Shown: piece by piece, positions 52,917 through 63,287 of the stretch
Layout: the number at the start of each line of letters is the position of its first letter
Position numbering within the stretch: the first letter of the stretch is position 1
Source of the DNA: Kalaharituber pfeilii
Lineage: Eukaryota > Ascomycota > Pezizomycetes > Pezizales > Pezizaceae
DNA length: 64,000 nt
NCBI GenBank assembly: GCA_015179045.1
Contig: WHUZ01000127.1
Coordinates: 62,001-126,000, forward strand
Direction of reading: 5' to 3'
The notes under the pieces: generated by a model
What the model was told of the DNA's origin: nothing
The model's input: the letters and a program-made list of their open reading frames with translations, nothing else
Databases searched by the model: none
Program-made: the position numbers and the translations under genes

Positions 52917-53540
52917 ACTCGAAGAGGCCGGCCTCCTGTGCACGACCGCCGTCACCGAGAACATCAGTTCACAGGACGCCTCTATCTCGACACCGCAGGC
53001 GCGCCCGCTAAGGCCATTTTTGCGCATTGCGGGTCAAGACGAGGTCATCCGATGTACTGTATATACCTGCCCCCGACCGCTGCTCTCTGACTTGAGTTGG
53101 AGCGCGGGAAGGAGGCTTCTTTGGTCCATTTACCTGTGGCTCGCACGGCGCTTCTCTTATGCGAGCTAGGGCGGGACCGGGACCGGGTGACGATGGCCGG
53201 CGAAGAGTCGAGCAGCGAATGCGGATGCAGGTGAGCACTGCCCGCAGGAGGACCTTAGCTCCTACCAGAGGCTCGTTGAGCCCACTGGAGCTGCTGGTTC
53301 TCAGGTGCTCGCCGGAGAGGATGTTTGTATTATATAATGCCAGTTTATGGAAAGCTGCCAGTCAATGCGTGGGTTATAATGAGGAAATGGCTTGAGGATG
53401 CCATTTCTGGAGGTAGGTTTGGGTCCTTGACCTCCAGGGTCAAACCTCCAGGGTCAAGTGCCGATGATGGTGATGGGAGGAAGAAAGAGCAGAGTGTCTG
53501 GAGGGGAGTGGTCCTTATATACTGCTTCTGTGTATGACAA
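52917..53540. other. No gene supported
   Basis: Short ORFs. A GACCTCCAGGGTCAAACCTC stretch at about 53430 repeats a CCAGGGTCAA motif twice. Confidence 0.3.
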
Positions 53541-53711
53541 GGATGGCATGGATTTTTTTTTTTTTATATCATTACTCGCGTGCCGCCCTATGGGCTATGG
53601 CGAGGGTCTTAAGTAAACTAAAAGCCAAAACAAAAGAAAAGAAAGTCTTAAATACATGTGTTTCCCGAGATATTCAGAGTGATTCGGGTAGGGTGGAGAG
53701 ATACATCGAGC

Positions 53712-53992
53712 CTATTTCTTCCCTCTGTCCTGCTCGTACGTCTCCGAACGCAACCATCTTCCTCCAAGCCTGACCTTCCAAACCTCCCTCTGTGTCTTTA
53801 AGTACAGGACCACCGAGCTTGTCTTCTTTCCTTCATCTAACAGGGTAGTCTTTTTTCGGAGCCACCTGATGCCCGTTGTCTCGCCCAACTCCTTGTTGTC
53901 TGATTCCAGCCATTTTCTTACCTTGTCGAGGTCTTTTCTCAAGGCGACGCCGTGTCCTGCCATGGCGAAGAGCCGCATGCGGGGTCATGTGA

Positions 53993-54026
<34 letters not shown>

Positions 54027-54160
54027 GACGCCGTGTATGACGAGGCCGTATTGTGTCTTTTGGTTGATCTGGAGTCGTTGAGGGTGGGGGCGGGGGCGTG
54101 TGCTGTGGCGGGGGAGGTTTGTGTTGGGCGTCGGGGTCGGGGTCGTCGTCGGCGTTGTGG
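53712..54160 (-). pseudogene. LINE-A ORF1 C-terminal part
   Basis: From 54160 downwards a Thr/Pro/Asn-rich stretch (NTNLPRHSTRPRPHPQRLQI) leads to NQKTQYGLVIHGVA. After the B insertion it continues VALRKDLDKVRKWLESDNKE, TGIRWLRKKTTLLDEGKK, TSSVVLYLK and RSETYEQDRGKK-stop at 53712. The domain is the same as at 33.3 kb. Insert plus TSD is 81 nt; this ORF1 is antisense to tail B, and the poly(A) reads as Phe codons in it. Confidence 0.8.
53955..54023 (+). mobile_element. Tail-B micro-insertion within LINE-A ORF1
   Basis: The TSD GGCGACGCCGTG (53943-53954 and 54024-54035) flanks a B tail with variant loop (GAAGAGCCGCATGCGGGG) and A(29). Confidence 0.95.
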
Positions 54161-54179
54161 GTGGGAGGATGGCATGGAT

Positions 54180-56256
54180 GGCGTGCTCGCTGCTGTTACA
54201 GTTGCTATCCGGAGACGACGATATGTGTGAATACAACTTTCTCTCCGGGCTAGCCTCGATGGAAACGACACATTGCATGAGGAAGTGATGGTGGTCGACT
54301 CTAGTGGTGGTGTTGGTGGTGCTAGTGGTGCTGGTAGCGGTCAAAGTCATCTGCTGCGCAAGCTCAAGCAAAGTTCAAGTTAAACTCTCCAGGAATCTCC
54401 CAACCACTGCCCAAAATACGACCGGAGGTGGTTACATTAGCATGTAGGTTCGTGATAGTGTATCAGCGTCGATCACTAGAGCATGCCGTGGCAGAGCGTG
54501 TATTGCTAGCTCTTTGCTGTAATCGACGGAATGTGTGACAAAACCAACCCTTCGAGGAGCTCCTCATCTCACACCTCTTTAACTTAGTAGTCCAACCATG
54601 CACTTTAGAATAGCTACGATATGGTGTTCTTCGACGTCCAAAGTCAGTCCCGGTAGAGGTTGTGTGGGAAATATTTCCCTCCCGTTGGTTTCTGTTTTTT
54701 CTGAGCTCGTAAACGGAGTACGCGTAGCGTGGAATAGACTCTGTCATCAGAGCATAGGCAGTACAGCTACAACACCGGCTTCCGCACTGCAGAGGGGGGG
54801 GGAGGCTTAGGCTCCATGACCTTTTGACAAAAAGGTTAGATATTTACAGGTGTGGGGAGCACGTACGCTTCTTGGCCAGACACATCACCACTTTCTGGGC
54901 AAACAGTAGTGCCACCACACAATGGCTCACCTTTCTCCCCTCGGTTGGAAATGTGTTTTTCCCCCAACACACACACGCGCAGCTGCCGCTGATACCCCTG
55001 AATTGACCAGCAGCAGCTACGGTCGTATAACAGATTCGCTGACACGTGGAGGAAAAACAGACTCCGGTAAACAGCTTCTATTCGGGTTTGACCTAATAGA
55101 CATACTTAGCAAATCCCTCTCAGAGATAAGCTCCAGTTGGCGGGTTCACGATGATGATGATACCACACTTGTGTGACTGAGAAAAAAAAAAGGGGTAGCA
55201 AGTTTACGATGTTGTGCTAAATGCACGCTCAAGAAAGAAAAAGCGGACGAGAGGTGCAGTAGCATCTGGTACAACACAGTAGATGTACGCAAGTGGGTAA
55301 AAATCCATGATAACGAATTATGTGCCTTCAGCGAGACTTATTCCTCTACGCTGAATACGTGCTTTGCACCGGCAATGAAGAATTTAATTGAAACAACGTT
55401 AACAAGGTAAGAAAAAGTATGGAATGACCCTCGAATTCTATATTGTCTCATTGCAATGCCTGCTCCACATGCATTAAAAGTAAACATTAGAATCCGTTGT
55501 GTCTACTAGCTATGTTCTCTACGATAGGCTATATTGTAACATCTCGAAAGCTTTCTTTGAGCTTCGAGCGTGGTTGTGATTGTGACCGCAGATAATTTCC
55601 AGCATGAAACCTGCAATGCAGAATACGAAGAGCAATAGTAGAGTTTAGGGCAGCTATCACAAGGAGCGCCATGCTGAGCTAGCTTTCTGTTGTATTGTAT
55701 CGAGGTGGGATTCAGTATCATGTCAACGTGGATGTGGGTATGTCCTAGACCCCTAAAAAAAAAAAAAATCAGCCAAGGTTCATCCAAGACCAAAAGTCCC
55801 CGATTAGCTCTCCACTTCCTTCTTTCCGGAGCTCCCCGCCTCAGAACCTGATAGCAGAGCCAAGGCATTGTGCGTCGTGTGCGTGTTATGGTGGTGTACG
55901 CGCGCTAGTAGCTGGAAATAGATTGAGTACGAAGTCATTCTTCAATGTGCCAGCCGGCTTTTAGTGTCCAGACCCCCGCAAATACAGTTAGCGTTGCCCC
56001 CGAGCACCAAGGTTTTGCGTGATAATGAGGATTATGCGTGAGTGTCAGTGTCGGAGAGATATGGCTGCCATAAGCATTACATATGGTGAGTGAGGAGGGG
56101 CTCTAGGTTCTTGTCTGGTGGTGAAAATTACTTGTGCGCGATATCTACCCCCAGACAATGCATATGGGGAACCTGGAGTAACCCAAACTGTAACCACCAT
56201 CACCGTGATCACGCAATGAAATGGAGGGGGAGCAAATGCGCACCTGCAGCTCTGTC

Positions 56257-56287
<31 letters not shown>

Positions 56288-58778
56288 TCCTCCTCCGCTA
56301 ACCCACCGCCCTCCCCAAGCAACACTATCCCCCGTACAACACATACCCCCGAATTCACCGGCTAACTGCCTTCCACTCTTAGCCAGCCTCTTCCTACTTT
56401 ACTTTCTCGCCGTCTGTCTTTCTCATGAGAGCGTAAATGCCTCAAGGGACAGTACACAACGTGCAGAACGAGCGGCTCGGAGATTCCGACCCGCACTGAG
56501 ACGGAAGCGAGGAACTAGATTGCGATGGTACATAGGCGGTGTATTGCTTAATCCCTGGCATTTCAAATGACAAAGCGGAGGTAATTCCGTTTTTTCCCCT
56601 TTTCTTAATCATTACTCGTATACTGCCTTCAGCACTCTGGCGACGACAGCGTTAGGGAGCTATGCAAATACTACTAGGTAGTATCTGTATACGATACTGA
56701 AAGTAGATAGCGGAGATAAGGCTCAGAATACGCTCTGCAGCAAGTAAGGGCATCTAGAACACTGCATTAAACTAATTAGGTTACTAATGCATCACAGAAA
56801 CACCGTACAATGTAGTTTATATATCTCTTTCCGCTGGCCAGATACACCGTGCACTAGTATTGCCGATTCCCATAGTGGCATCTTGTGTCTTCCATCCCGT
56901 GACAAGCAACATACTACCACGTAGTTTTGGTACCGCACTTCCTTATCATATATTCCTAACATTGATCGTGTTTTGGTGAATAATGCCAACGAAGTCGAGT
57001 GCTGTACCAGAACCACAATACAAGTAATATAAAACAAACTTAAGAGTGCTATTATTCCTTATTCAACGTACAGTTTTTGTTTGGTTGCAGACTGAACGGG
57101 GGGAAAAAAAATTAAAAAAAAATAAAAATAAAAATAAAAATAATTACATGTCCGGGTCTGTACAAAGCTTGTTGTTTTGTTTTTCCTCTTGCTTTATTGG
57201 TCTTATTCCACAAATGGTGCAACAAAACACGGCCCCACGAACTACCGACCCAGGCTTACTGAAGCTATACAGAGCAAGTTATTGTTCGCATGGAAAGGAT
57301 TGTGCGATGGGATGGAAGGTTATTCATAAGGAAAAGCGGCGAATGCTAGTACCATGGAACGATGTATTGGTAGAGGTGATGCTTTCAAACTCATCGACTT
57401 GGAATGGGTTGATTCAATTCTTGATAAAGAAAAATACCGTCATAAGCGTAAGAATCTGAATGGAAGAAGCACTCGTGCATCATAATGTGGAAGTAAAAGG
57501 TGAACAAATATGTAGTCTAGCTAACGAAGCCTGAACAAGAATTGAATAGAAGAGAACACTTGGAATGAAAGATATTCATTCCCATTCTTGCACTTGGAAA
57601 CAACAAAAAATCCACTATTCTCGTCTGAAGGATGATTTGTTCAATGACTGTATTTATCTCTATACAGTACTATCTAATCCATATATTATCCAGATCTGCA
57701 AACCAGCTTTAATGTTGGTGCTTTAAAAGTGAGAAGCTCAGAGCAGCTTCAAAATATCAATCTCCCGGCACATAAAATGCCGTCCCGGGCCCGAGCCCCC
57801 GCGTAGCGCAATCCCGGCACATTGACCCGCTCCTCGCCTACCGGGCCGGCCACACAATTTCTCTCATCCCACTCTTCCACTCCTTCTAAGCCCCACATGC
57901 CGCTTCCAGAGACAACTCGAGTCTTTGCTGAGTAGTTGGCTTGCTGGTTGGCTTGCGGGCAGGCAGCTACGAGGCTCGTGCACGTGCAACTCCCCTCCCC
58001 AATCGTGGTCCCTCCGGGAGGACCCGCCCACCTTGCAGTTCCTCATCCTCCTCTCGCAAACCAGTGCTATGTCCCCTCTCGTCCGCACTGGCCGTGTGCT
58101 GGACGGATACGGAGGCAGTAGGCAAGGAGGATGCAGAACGGATGCTGGATTCAGGGCTCCGCCAGCACCCAGAGCAGTTAATGCCGTGGGAGGGAAAATT
58201 GGCACTTTCTGCGTGCTGCGTGTGTGCCGGGGGTGGGGGAGAAGACTGGAGAAGGGAACTCGGGTCGAGGGAGAAAGTCGCCTACGTAGCTGAAGTCGAA
58301 GGCAAAGGCGCAGGCGAAGGTGAAGGGATGGGTGCGGCTCTGCCGCCAGCGGCCGTGCAATCGCATTCAATTGCAGTTACCAGGAAGGGAACCATCCGGA
58401 GGTGATATAGCTGGTGGTACCGCTTGTAATAACAGCCCGCGCCGGCACCATCAGCGGCAGGCAAGCAGGAAGCACGAAATAGGACACCCCAAGCCAGTCC
58501 CATGTTTCTCGGCTGGGAGCCCTTCACCCCAGAGACCCAGAGACCGTCGCGTTATCCGACAGGTCTACATTCACCCCGCAGTGTTGTCCCTATCCCGACC
58601 CAAATTTCAATCCACTCCCAGCGCCATCTTCTTTCTTCACCCCCCAACGCCCACCAGCGAGCAGTGCGGCGACAATGTGTCGTTCCGGCTTGTAAGCGCG
58701 GGGCTCAGGCTGTAGTGTGGGCAAGGGGATACTTCCCTCATCACCTCCCATGGGCGCGCGGGCACTGTGGGCGACGGA
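54180..58778. other. Long stretch without supportable gene
   Basis: It has simple sequence at 56262-56300 (CTC/TCC triplets), A-rich runs at 55183 and 57108-57140, and a GC-rich CpG-dense block at 57800-58400. ORFs there (57864-58370 and the opposite strand) are low-complexity Arg/Leu/Pro. A multi-exon host gene cannot be excluded. Confidence 0.3.
56585..56645 (-). mobile_element. Old, diverged tail-A remnant
   Basis: TTTTCTTAATCATTACTCGTA then CTGCCTTCAGCACTCTGG, kept apart here, parallels reversed tail A with several substitutions. The T run is degraded. Confidence 0.55.
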
Positions 58779-58940
58779 GGAAGGCAGGGAGGAGTTTTGC
58801 GAAGTGGGCTCATCATTGGGTTACATATCTGTCCTCCTTGCAGATAGTACCCGGAGGGAAGGAAGGCAGGGAGGAGTTTTGCGAAGTGGGCTCATCATTG
58901 GGTTACATATCTGTCCTCCTCGCAGATAGTACCCGAGAGC
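58779..58940 (+). repeat. 81-bp tandem duplication
   Basis: Two adjacent copies of a unit starting GGAAGGCAGGGAGGAGTTTT and ending at ATAGTACCCG differ at about one position (CTCCTTGC against CTCCTCGC). It is recent. The unit contains a CCTTGCAG acceptor-like site. Confidence 0.9.
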
Positions 58941-60655
58941 TTGGTTCCCTTTGCCCGGGACTGGGGTGAGGGTCGGGGGTATATATATATTATATATTTT
59001 TCATTTCCCCTCCTTTTTGGATAGAAGAGAGGAAAGAGAACGTGGAAAGAGGTCTTTCGAAGGGCCACTTGGGCGGGACAGCATGAGGAGAGCAGGGGCT
59101 CCGGAAGCGTTGATGGTAATCACACTGGCCGCAGCCGGCTGCATGGCCGGCCGGGCTGTGGGAGGGTAGTATTTGAGCCGGAGGAGGAGTATGTTGAAGA
59201 GAAATGGAAAGGGAGGGAAGTTGGCGAGGAAGAGGGGAGGAATATATAGCAGGTGGGAATCCACCCTGTTCGCATTTGTGCCTTGGTGCAACATCCTTGC
59301 CCGAAAGGTGGTGTGTATTGAGACATTTGATTGCAAAACGCAATCTGTATATCCGCACATCTTGTTGGATTCTCAATTGCTTGTGGAGTCGTAAAGTTTC
59401 TGCAACGATAATATCAACACGTAAGTTGCCACTCACACCAACGGTTTTTGTGAACTTAATAATGGGCCAGTGCATTAAGGTGTGGTGCTGTGGCAAGCTC
59501 CCTGTGGCACGCTCTCTCCTTCTCCCCTTCCCCCTTCCCTCTCCCCTTCCCTCTTCTCTCCCCCCGTTTCCCTCATCGAATTCTCCCAAATTCAATGTGA
59601 ACCTATACTGAACTCAAATTGATCTCCCACACGCACTAGTAACAGAGCAGTGAACAGGATCCAATGACACTGTTCTCATAATTTTCTAGGGAACATTGAA
59701 TGTCACACTGTGAGATTCAATCAATTTCAAACAACACACTGATGGACATTGGCATTTCTTTCCGTGTGGCATATCTGTGCAGCAACAGTAGTGAAACCAG
59801 TCTCGAACAAGTAACTCAAATAGGGACGTCCACCACCTGGGTTAAAACTTCACTATCGTGTGTGTCGTAATGCTAAGCGCGATAGGTGCATAGCCATTAC
59901 GAGCACACATAGTACTACCTGATAACAGAACTCCCACACGCAATATGCCCAGGGACTGAATGGGTATGACATTGAGTTGGTCCACACCGATATTTCGTCA
60001 TTTGCGCGCATTTATTGTAGGAAAGTAGTGCTGGGGACTGACGACTGAAAGAGTTGGTTTCAAAATACTTTGGTGTGATTGCACAGGCTCCGGAGGAAGA
60101 ATGTATTTGAGCCTTTACTTAGGCACTCGGGTAGTAGTGGTCCTATTGTGGTACGCATAATTCCCGTTTTGGGGATTTCCCAAGACGAGGCTCAAGCTGT
60201 GCAAATCCAGCCATGTGTCCACCGCGCTGAGACTCCTCAGAGCCGAAGAACATGCTACACACACACCTTTACAACCTCCTCGGGCCACGTCTAGCATCAC
60301 GTGACCGAGGCTGTATCTCCACCGTCTGACATCGTATTAACTAGCGGACAACGGCAAAAGACGTCCCCTGGTCCGACGGGCACGGGGACTCCAGAATATA
60401 CATCAGAATAGGCAGAACAGACACTTTCCCCCTCAGATAACTGAAAGGACACCCGGAAGACACGAACTCGCACAGCAGGCGAGCAATTCTCGACCGCAAC
60501 ACACATTTACGGCGGGGCCTCCCTGAGACCCCTTCGAAGACATCCCACACCTAGAATTACAGACCCAACGTGGCCCAAAACAGGTTTCGAATCCCTCTCC
60601 ACCTCACATATCACATCCAAAGACAACGGCCAAGGCAGTGATCAGCCACCCACAA
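58941..60655. other. No gene supported
   Basis: A polypyrimidine block at 59515-59570 gives long but low-complexity ORFs on both strands. No domains were recognised. Confidence 0.3.
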
Positions 60656-61172
60656 CTTTTTTTTTTTTTTTTTTTTATTTCATTACTCGCATACCGCCTA
60701 TCAGGCTACGGCGAGGTGTTAAGTACAGAATGTGTGATTCGCAGATGATAGATAAGAAAAAGAGCGTAAAGGAAAAATAATGGTCGAATAAAAAACAGCT
60801 AACTCGCTGCCCAGTCCAGCACCTCGGCCAGTGTCATCCCCTTCTTCTCCCCCTCTTCCTTCCCCTTCCCCTTCCCTTTCTCCAGTCCTATTGGCATCTT
60901 CAGCCCCGTCTCTCCTCCCGGTAGTCTCTTCTTCCATGCCTCGCACTCTCTCGATATATGTCTGTAATTCTCGAGGGCCTTTCCACACCACCTGCACTCC
61001 GGTCAATCCCCGCAACACTATGTAAACCGCGGGCATCATGTATTTAAAGTTGCTTACTTCTTTCGTTCTTTTTGGAGTTTTTTAATAAAAACCCTCGCCA
61101 TAGCCCTTAGGGCGGCAAGCGAGTATTGATATAAAAAAAAAAAAAAAAAAAAACTCCGGTCAATCCTCCTTC
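60656..61172 (-). mobile_element. LINE-A with ORF2 knuckle and end
   Basis: Poly(T) from about 60657 and tail A (loop ATCA). On the minus strand it reads ECRWCGKALENYRHISRECE, AWKKRLPGGETGLK and MTLAEVLDWAAS-stop at about 60803. The 5' truncation is at the first knuckle residue. A younger LINE-A copy (61010-61152) sits at the truncated end. Confidence 0.85.
61010..61152 (+). mobile_element. 5'-truncated LINE-A nested at 61 kb
   Basis: The 14-bp TSD ACTCCGGTCAATCC (60996-61009 and 61153-61166) flanks a 3' UTR, tail A (loop TTA) and A(21). Confidence 0.95.
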
Positions 61173-62489
61173 CCTATCTGGTGTCTCCATTACAGCGACG
61201 GCACAGTAAAGTCAGGAACTACGACAATACCCGCGCGAAACACACTTACAGGGGACAGACACCTATACCGACGGCACAGTGAAGCCAGGAACTAGATACA
61301 CCAGACAGGGAATAACGACATACGCGACGGCGACTACCACCAACACCACCACGCCACCGGACAGGATAGGAACAACGACACAAGCCACGGTAACAGCCAC
61401 GATGTACAAGACTCACGTGACACGCGGATACGCAAAAGGAAGAGAAATGCTGAACACCAGAGCAGCGAGCAGGAGGAGCAAGTTCATGGTGAACGGGGTA
61501 CAAATGCATGCCATAAAGAATTGGCAGGCACATGAGGATCTGAAGTTCATTGCGGAAGACAAGCAATGGACATTACACCGGTTTCATGAGATCATTGGCT
61601 GCAAGAAGATGGATGGAGAGAGATTGGCGAAGGCAATAGACCAGGCGGTCGCACGAGGAAAGGCAGGGAACGAGACAGACTACCATGTGAGGGAAATGGA
61701 GGAAATTACGGTCAAGGACATTGAGGACGGAAGAGTAGACACGCAACAGATCTTAGAATTCATTGAGAAAAGTAAGGTATTGGGTAACGAAGAATCCGGA
61801 GAATATATAGGAGAAACAATAACGGTCGTACAAGGGCGAAACAGTAGACCCACAGTGATGAGAGGGGACTCAACATGGACCATGGGCACGAAACAGCCCA
61901 CGGTGGAAGATGCGCATGACGAGGAAGAAGACAGAACAAGGGGGGACAGCTACGGATACACGCCCCCACCAGTGAGAATACAGGTACAAGATAGCCAGGA
62001 CCTTGGAGGAGTGAGACCGGAGACTCCAGACCGTCCGGGGACACCAGACGTAGACGAAAGCCAGCACGAGGAATGCTTCTTGATCGAAACAGTAAACGCG
62101 GCAGCGAAACAGGCAAGGGAATGGGAAGCGAAAATAGTAGAGAGGACGGTCAAAAGAGAAACAGTCAGATTCATGGGGGCCTCAATGGCCGAGGCACTGA
62201 AGGGACTTGAGAAGAGGTTTGGTCTGGGAAGGTGGAGGAGAGAGACAGAGGAAGAACTAAGACTATGGATGGAGAATACAGCCAGGGAGTATTGGAGACA
62301 AAAGGAAGAAAAGGACAAAAACGACCTTGAAGCAGCAATCGGGTCTCGACTGCAAATCCTGGAGGAAAGCCTGAGGTACACTATAGTCAACCAGCTGGCT
62401 AAGGAGAGAGAGGTCATTCACAAGGGCATGCGAGAACTGGCAGGCAGGTTGTCACAGCAAGAAATAGAGACTTACACGGTAAAGAGTCT

Positions 62490-63287
62490 TTTTTTTGTTT
62501 TTTTTTTTTATCTCACATAACCCCGCTTGCAGCTGTTCGCCATGGCAGGGTCCCTGGACCGAAGTCCTTATGGCCCGGAGACAGGCACCTAAAAAAAAAC
62601 AACTCACTATATACACCGACATTCAAAAGGGAAAAGAGGAAATAAAACCCATGAGACAACCCGCTCCTCCAAAAATGAAAGATTACGTCGTCAAGTCCAT
62701 TTCCTCCACGTCCCTCCTCTTCCCCTTTCTGTCCACCTTTGAATTTCTGTCCCAGTCATACAGGCACGAATCGTACCACTTGCCTGACAACCTTACCTTC
62801 GCTGGTGTTTGGCTATCCGATTCCACCTCCCCCTCCAGGTAGATGACAACCGAGCTAGCCTTCTTTCCCTCCCTCCTCTCTTTCTTCACCAACCATCTTG
62901 CCGCAACAATCTTTCCCATCCAGGGGTTCGCAGTCTCCATCCAATCTCTTACTTTCCCGAGTTTCTTTGTCACCGCAATTCCATGCACTACAATGGCACG
63001 ACCGGATTGCGGGAGTGTCCTTTCCTTTGGGGTTGGCTTCAGAGATGGTGTTGGAGATGGTTTTTTGGACGTTTCCTGCTTGGGGGGACTGGTACTCTGT
63101 CCCCTTTTTGCTTTTTTGGATTGGGAAGCAGTGGACTTTGTTCGGCTTTCTGGTGGCGGCGCTGAAGGTGGGTCCGATTTGTTCCCTTTCGGGAGTGTGC
63201 TTGGCGGAATGTTTTGGGAGATGACTGCTGCATAAGATAGCTTTGGTGGTATCTCCGGATCAGTCTGTGTTTCTCCTTCCTTCACAA
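62490..63287 (-). mobile_element. LINE-B ORF1-only element, copy 2
   Basis: The 14-bp TSD ACGGTAAAGAGTCT (62476-62489 and 63288-63301) flanks 798 bp: poly(T), reversed tail B, 3' UTR and an ORF1 fragment. It is very similar to copy 1 (1731-2510), and its 5' end lies within about five bases of that copy's 5' end. Confidence 0.95.
62683..63285 (-). pseudogene. LINE-B ORF1, copy 2
   Basis: From the 5' end it reads KEGETQTDPEIPPKLSYAAV, ISQNIPPSTLPKGNKSD, then a basic Pro/Ser/Lys linker and the globular block VVHGIAVTKKLGKVRDWMET, KIVAARWLVKKERREG, SSVVIYLEGEVESD and KWYDSCLYDWDRN, ending at 62683. The block is better preserved than in copy 1. PPKLSYAAV resembles a gag/ORF1 PSYA motif. Upstream residues of the long minus-strand frame (to 63447) are antisense to the host LINE and are not part of it. 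Confidence 0.75.

Larger units (their letters stand above)
53554..54166 (-). mobile_element. LINE-A with ORF1 end, carrying a B insertion
   Basis: The TSD GGATGGCATGGAT (53541-53553 and 54167-54179) flanks poly(T), tail A (loop TAT), 3' UTR and ORF1. It is 5' truncated in the Pro/Thr-rich ORF1 middle. A tail-B insertion (53955-54023) splits ORF1, so B was active after this A copy landed. Confidence 0.95.

Noticed and set aside
52268..53011. Plus-strand ORF of 247 codons
   Set aside because: It is basic and featureless, and its last part includes the tail-B insertion. I keep the insertion but not the gene.
57864..58405. Overlapping ORFs on both strands, 120-168 codons
   Set aside because: Arg/Leu/Pro-rich low complexity in a CpG-dense region; open on both strands because of composition.
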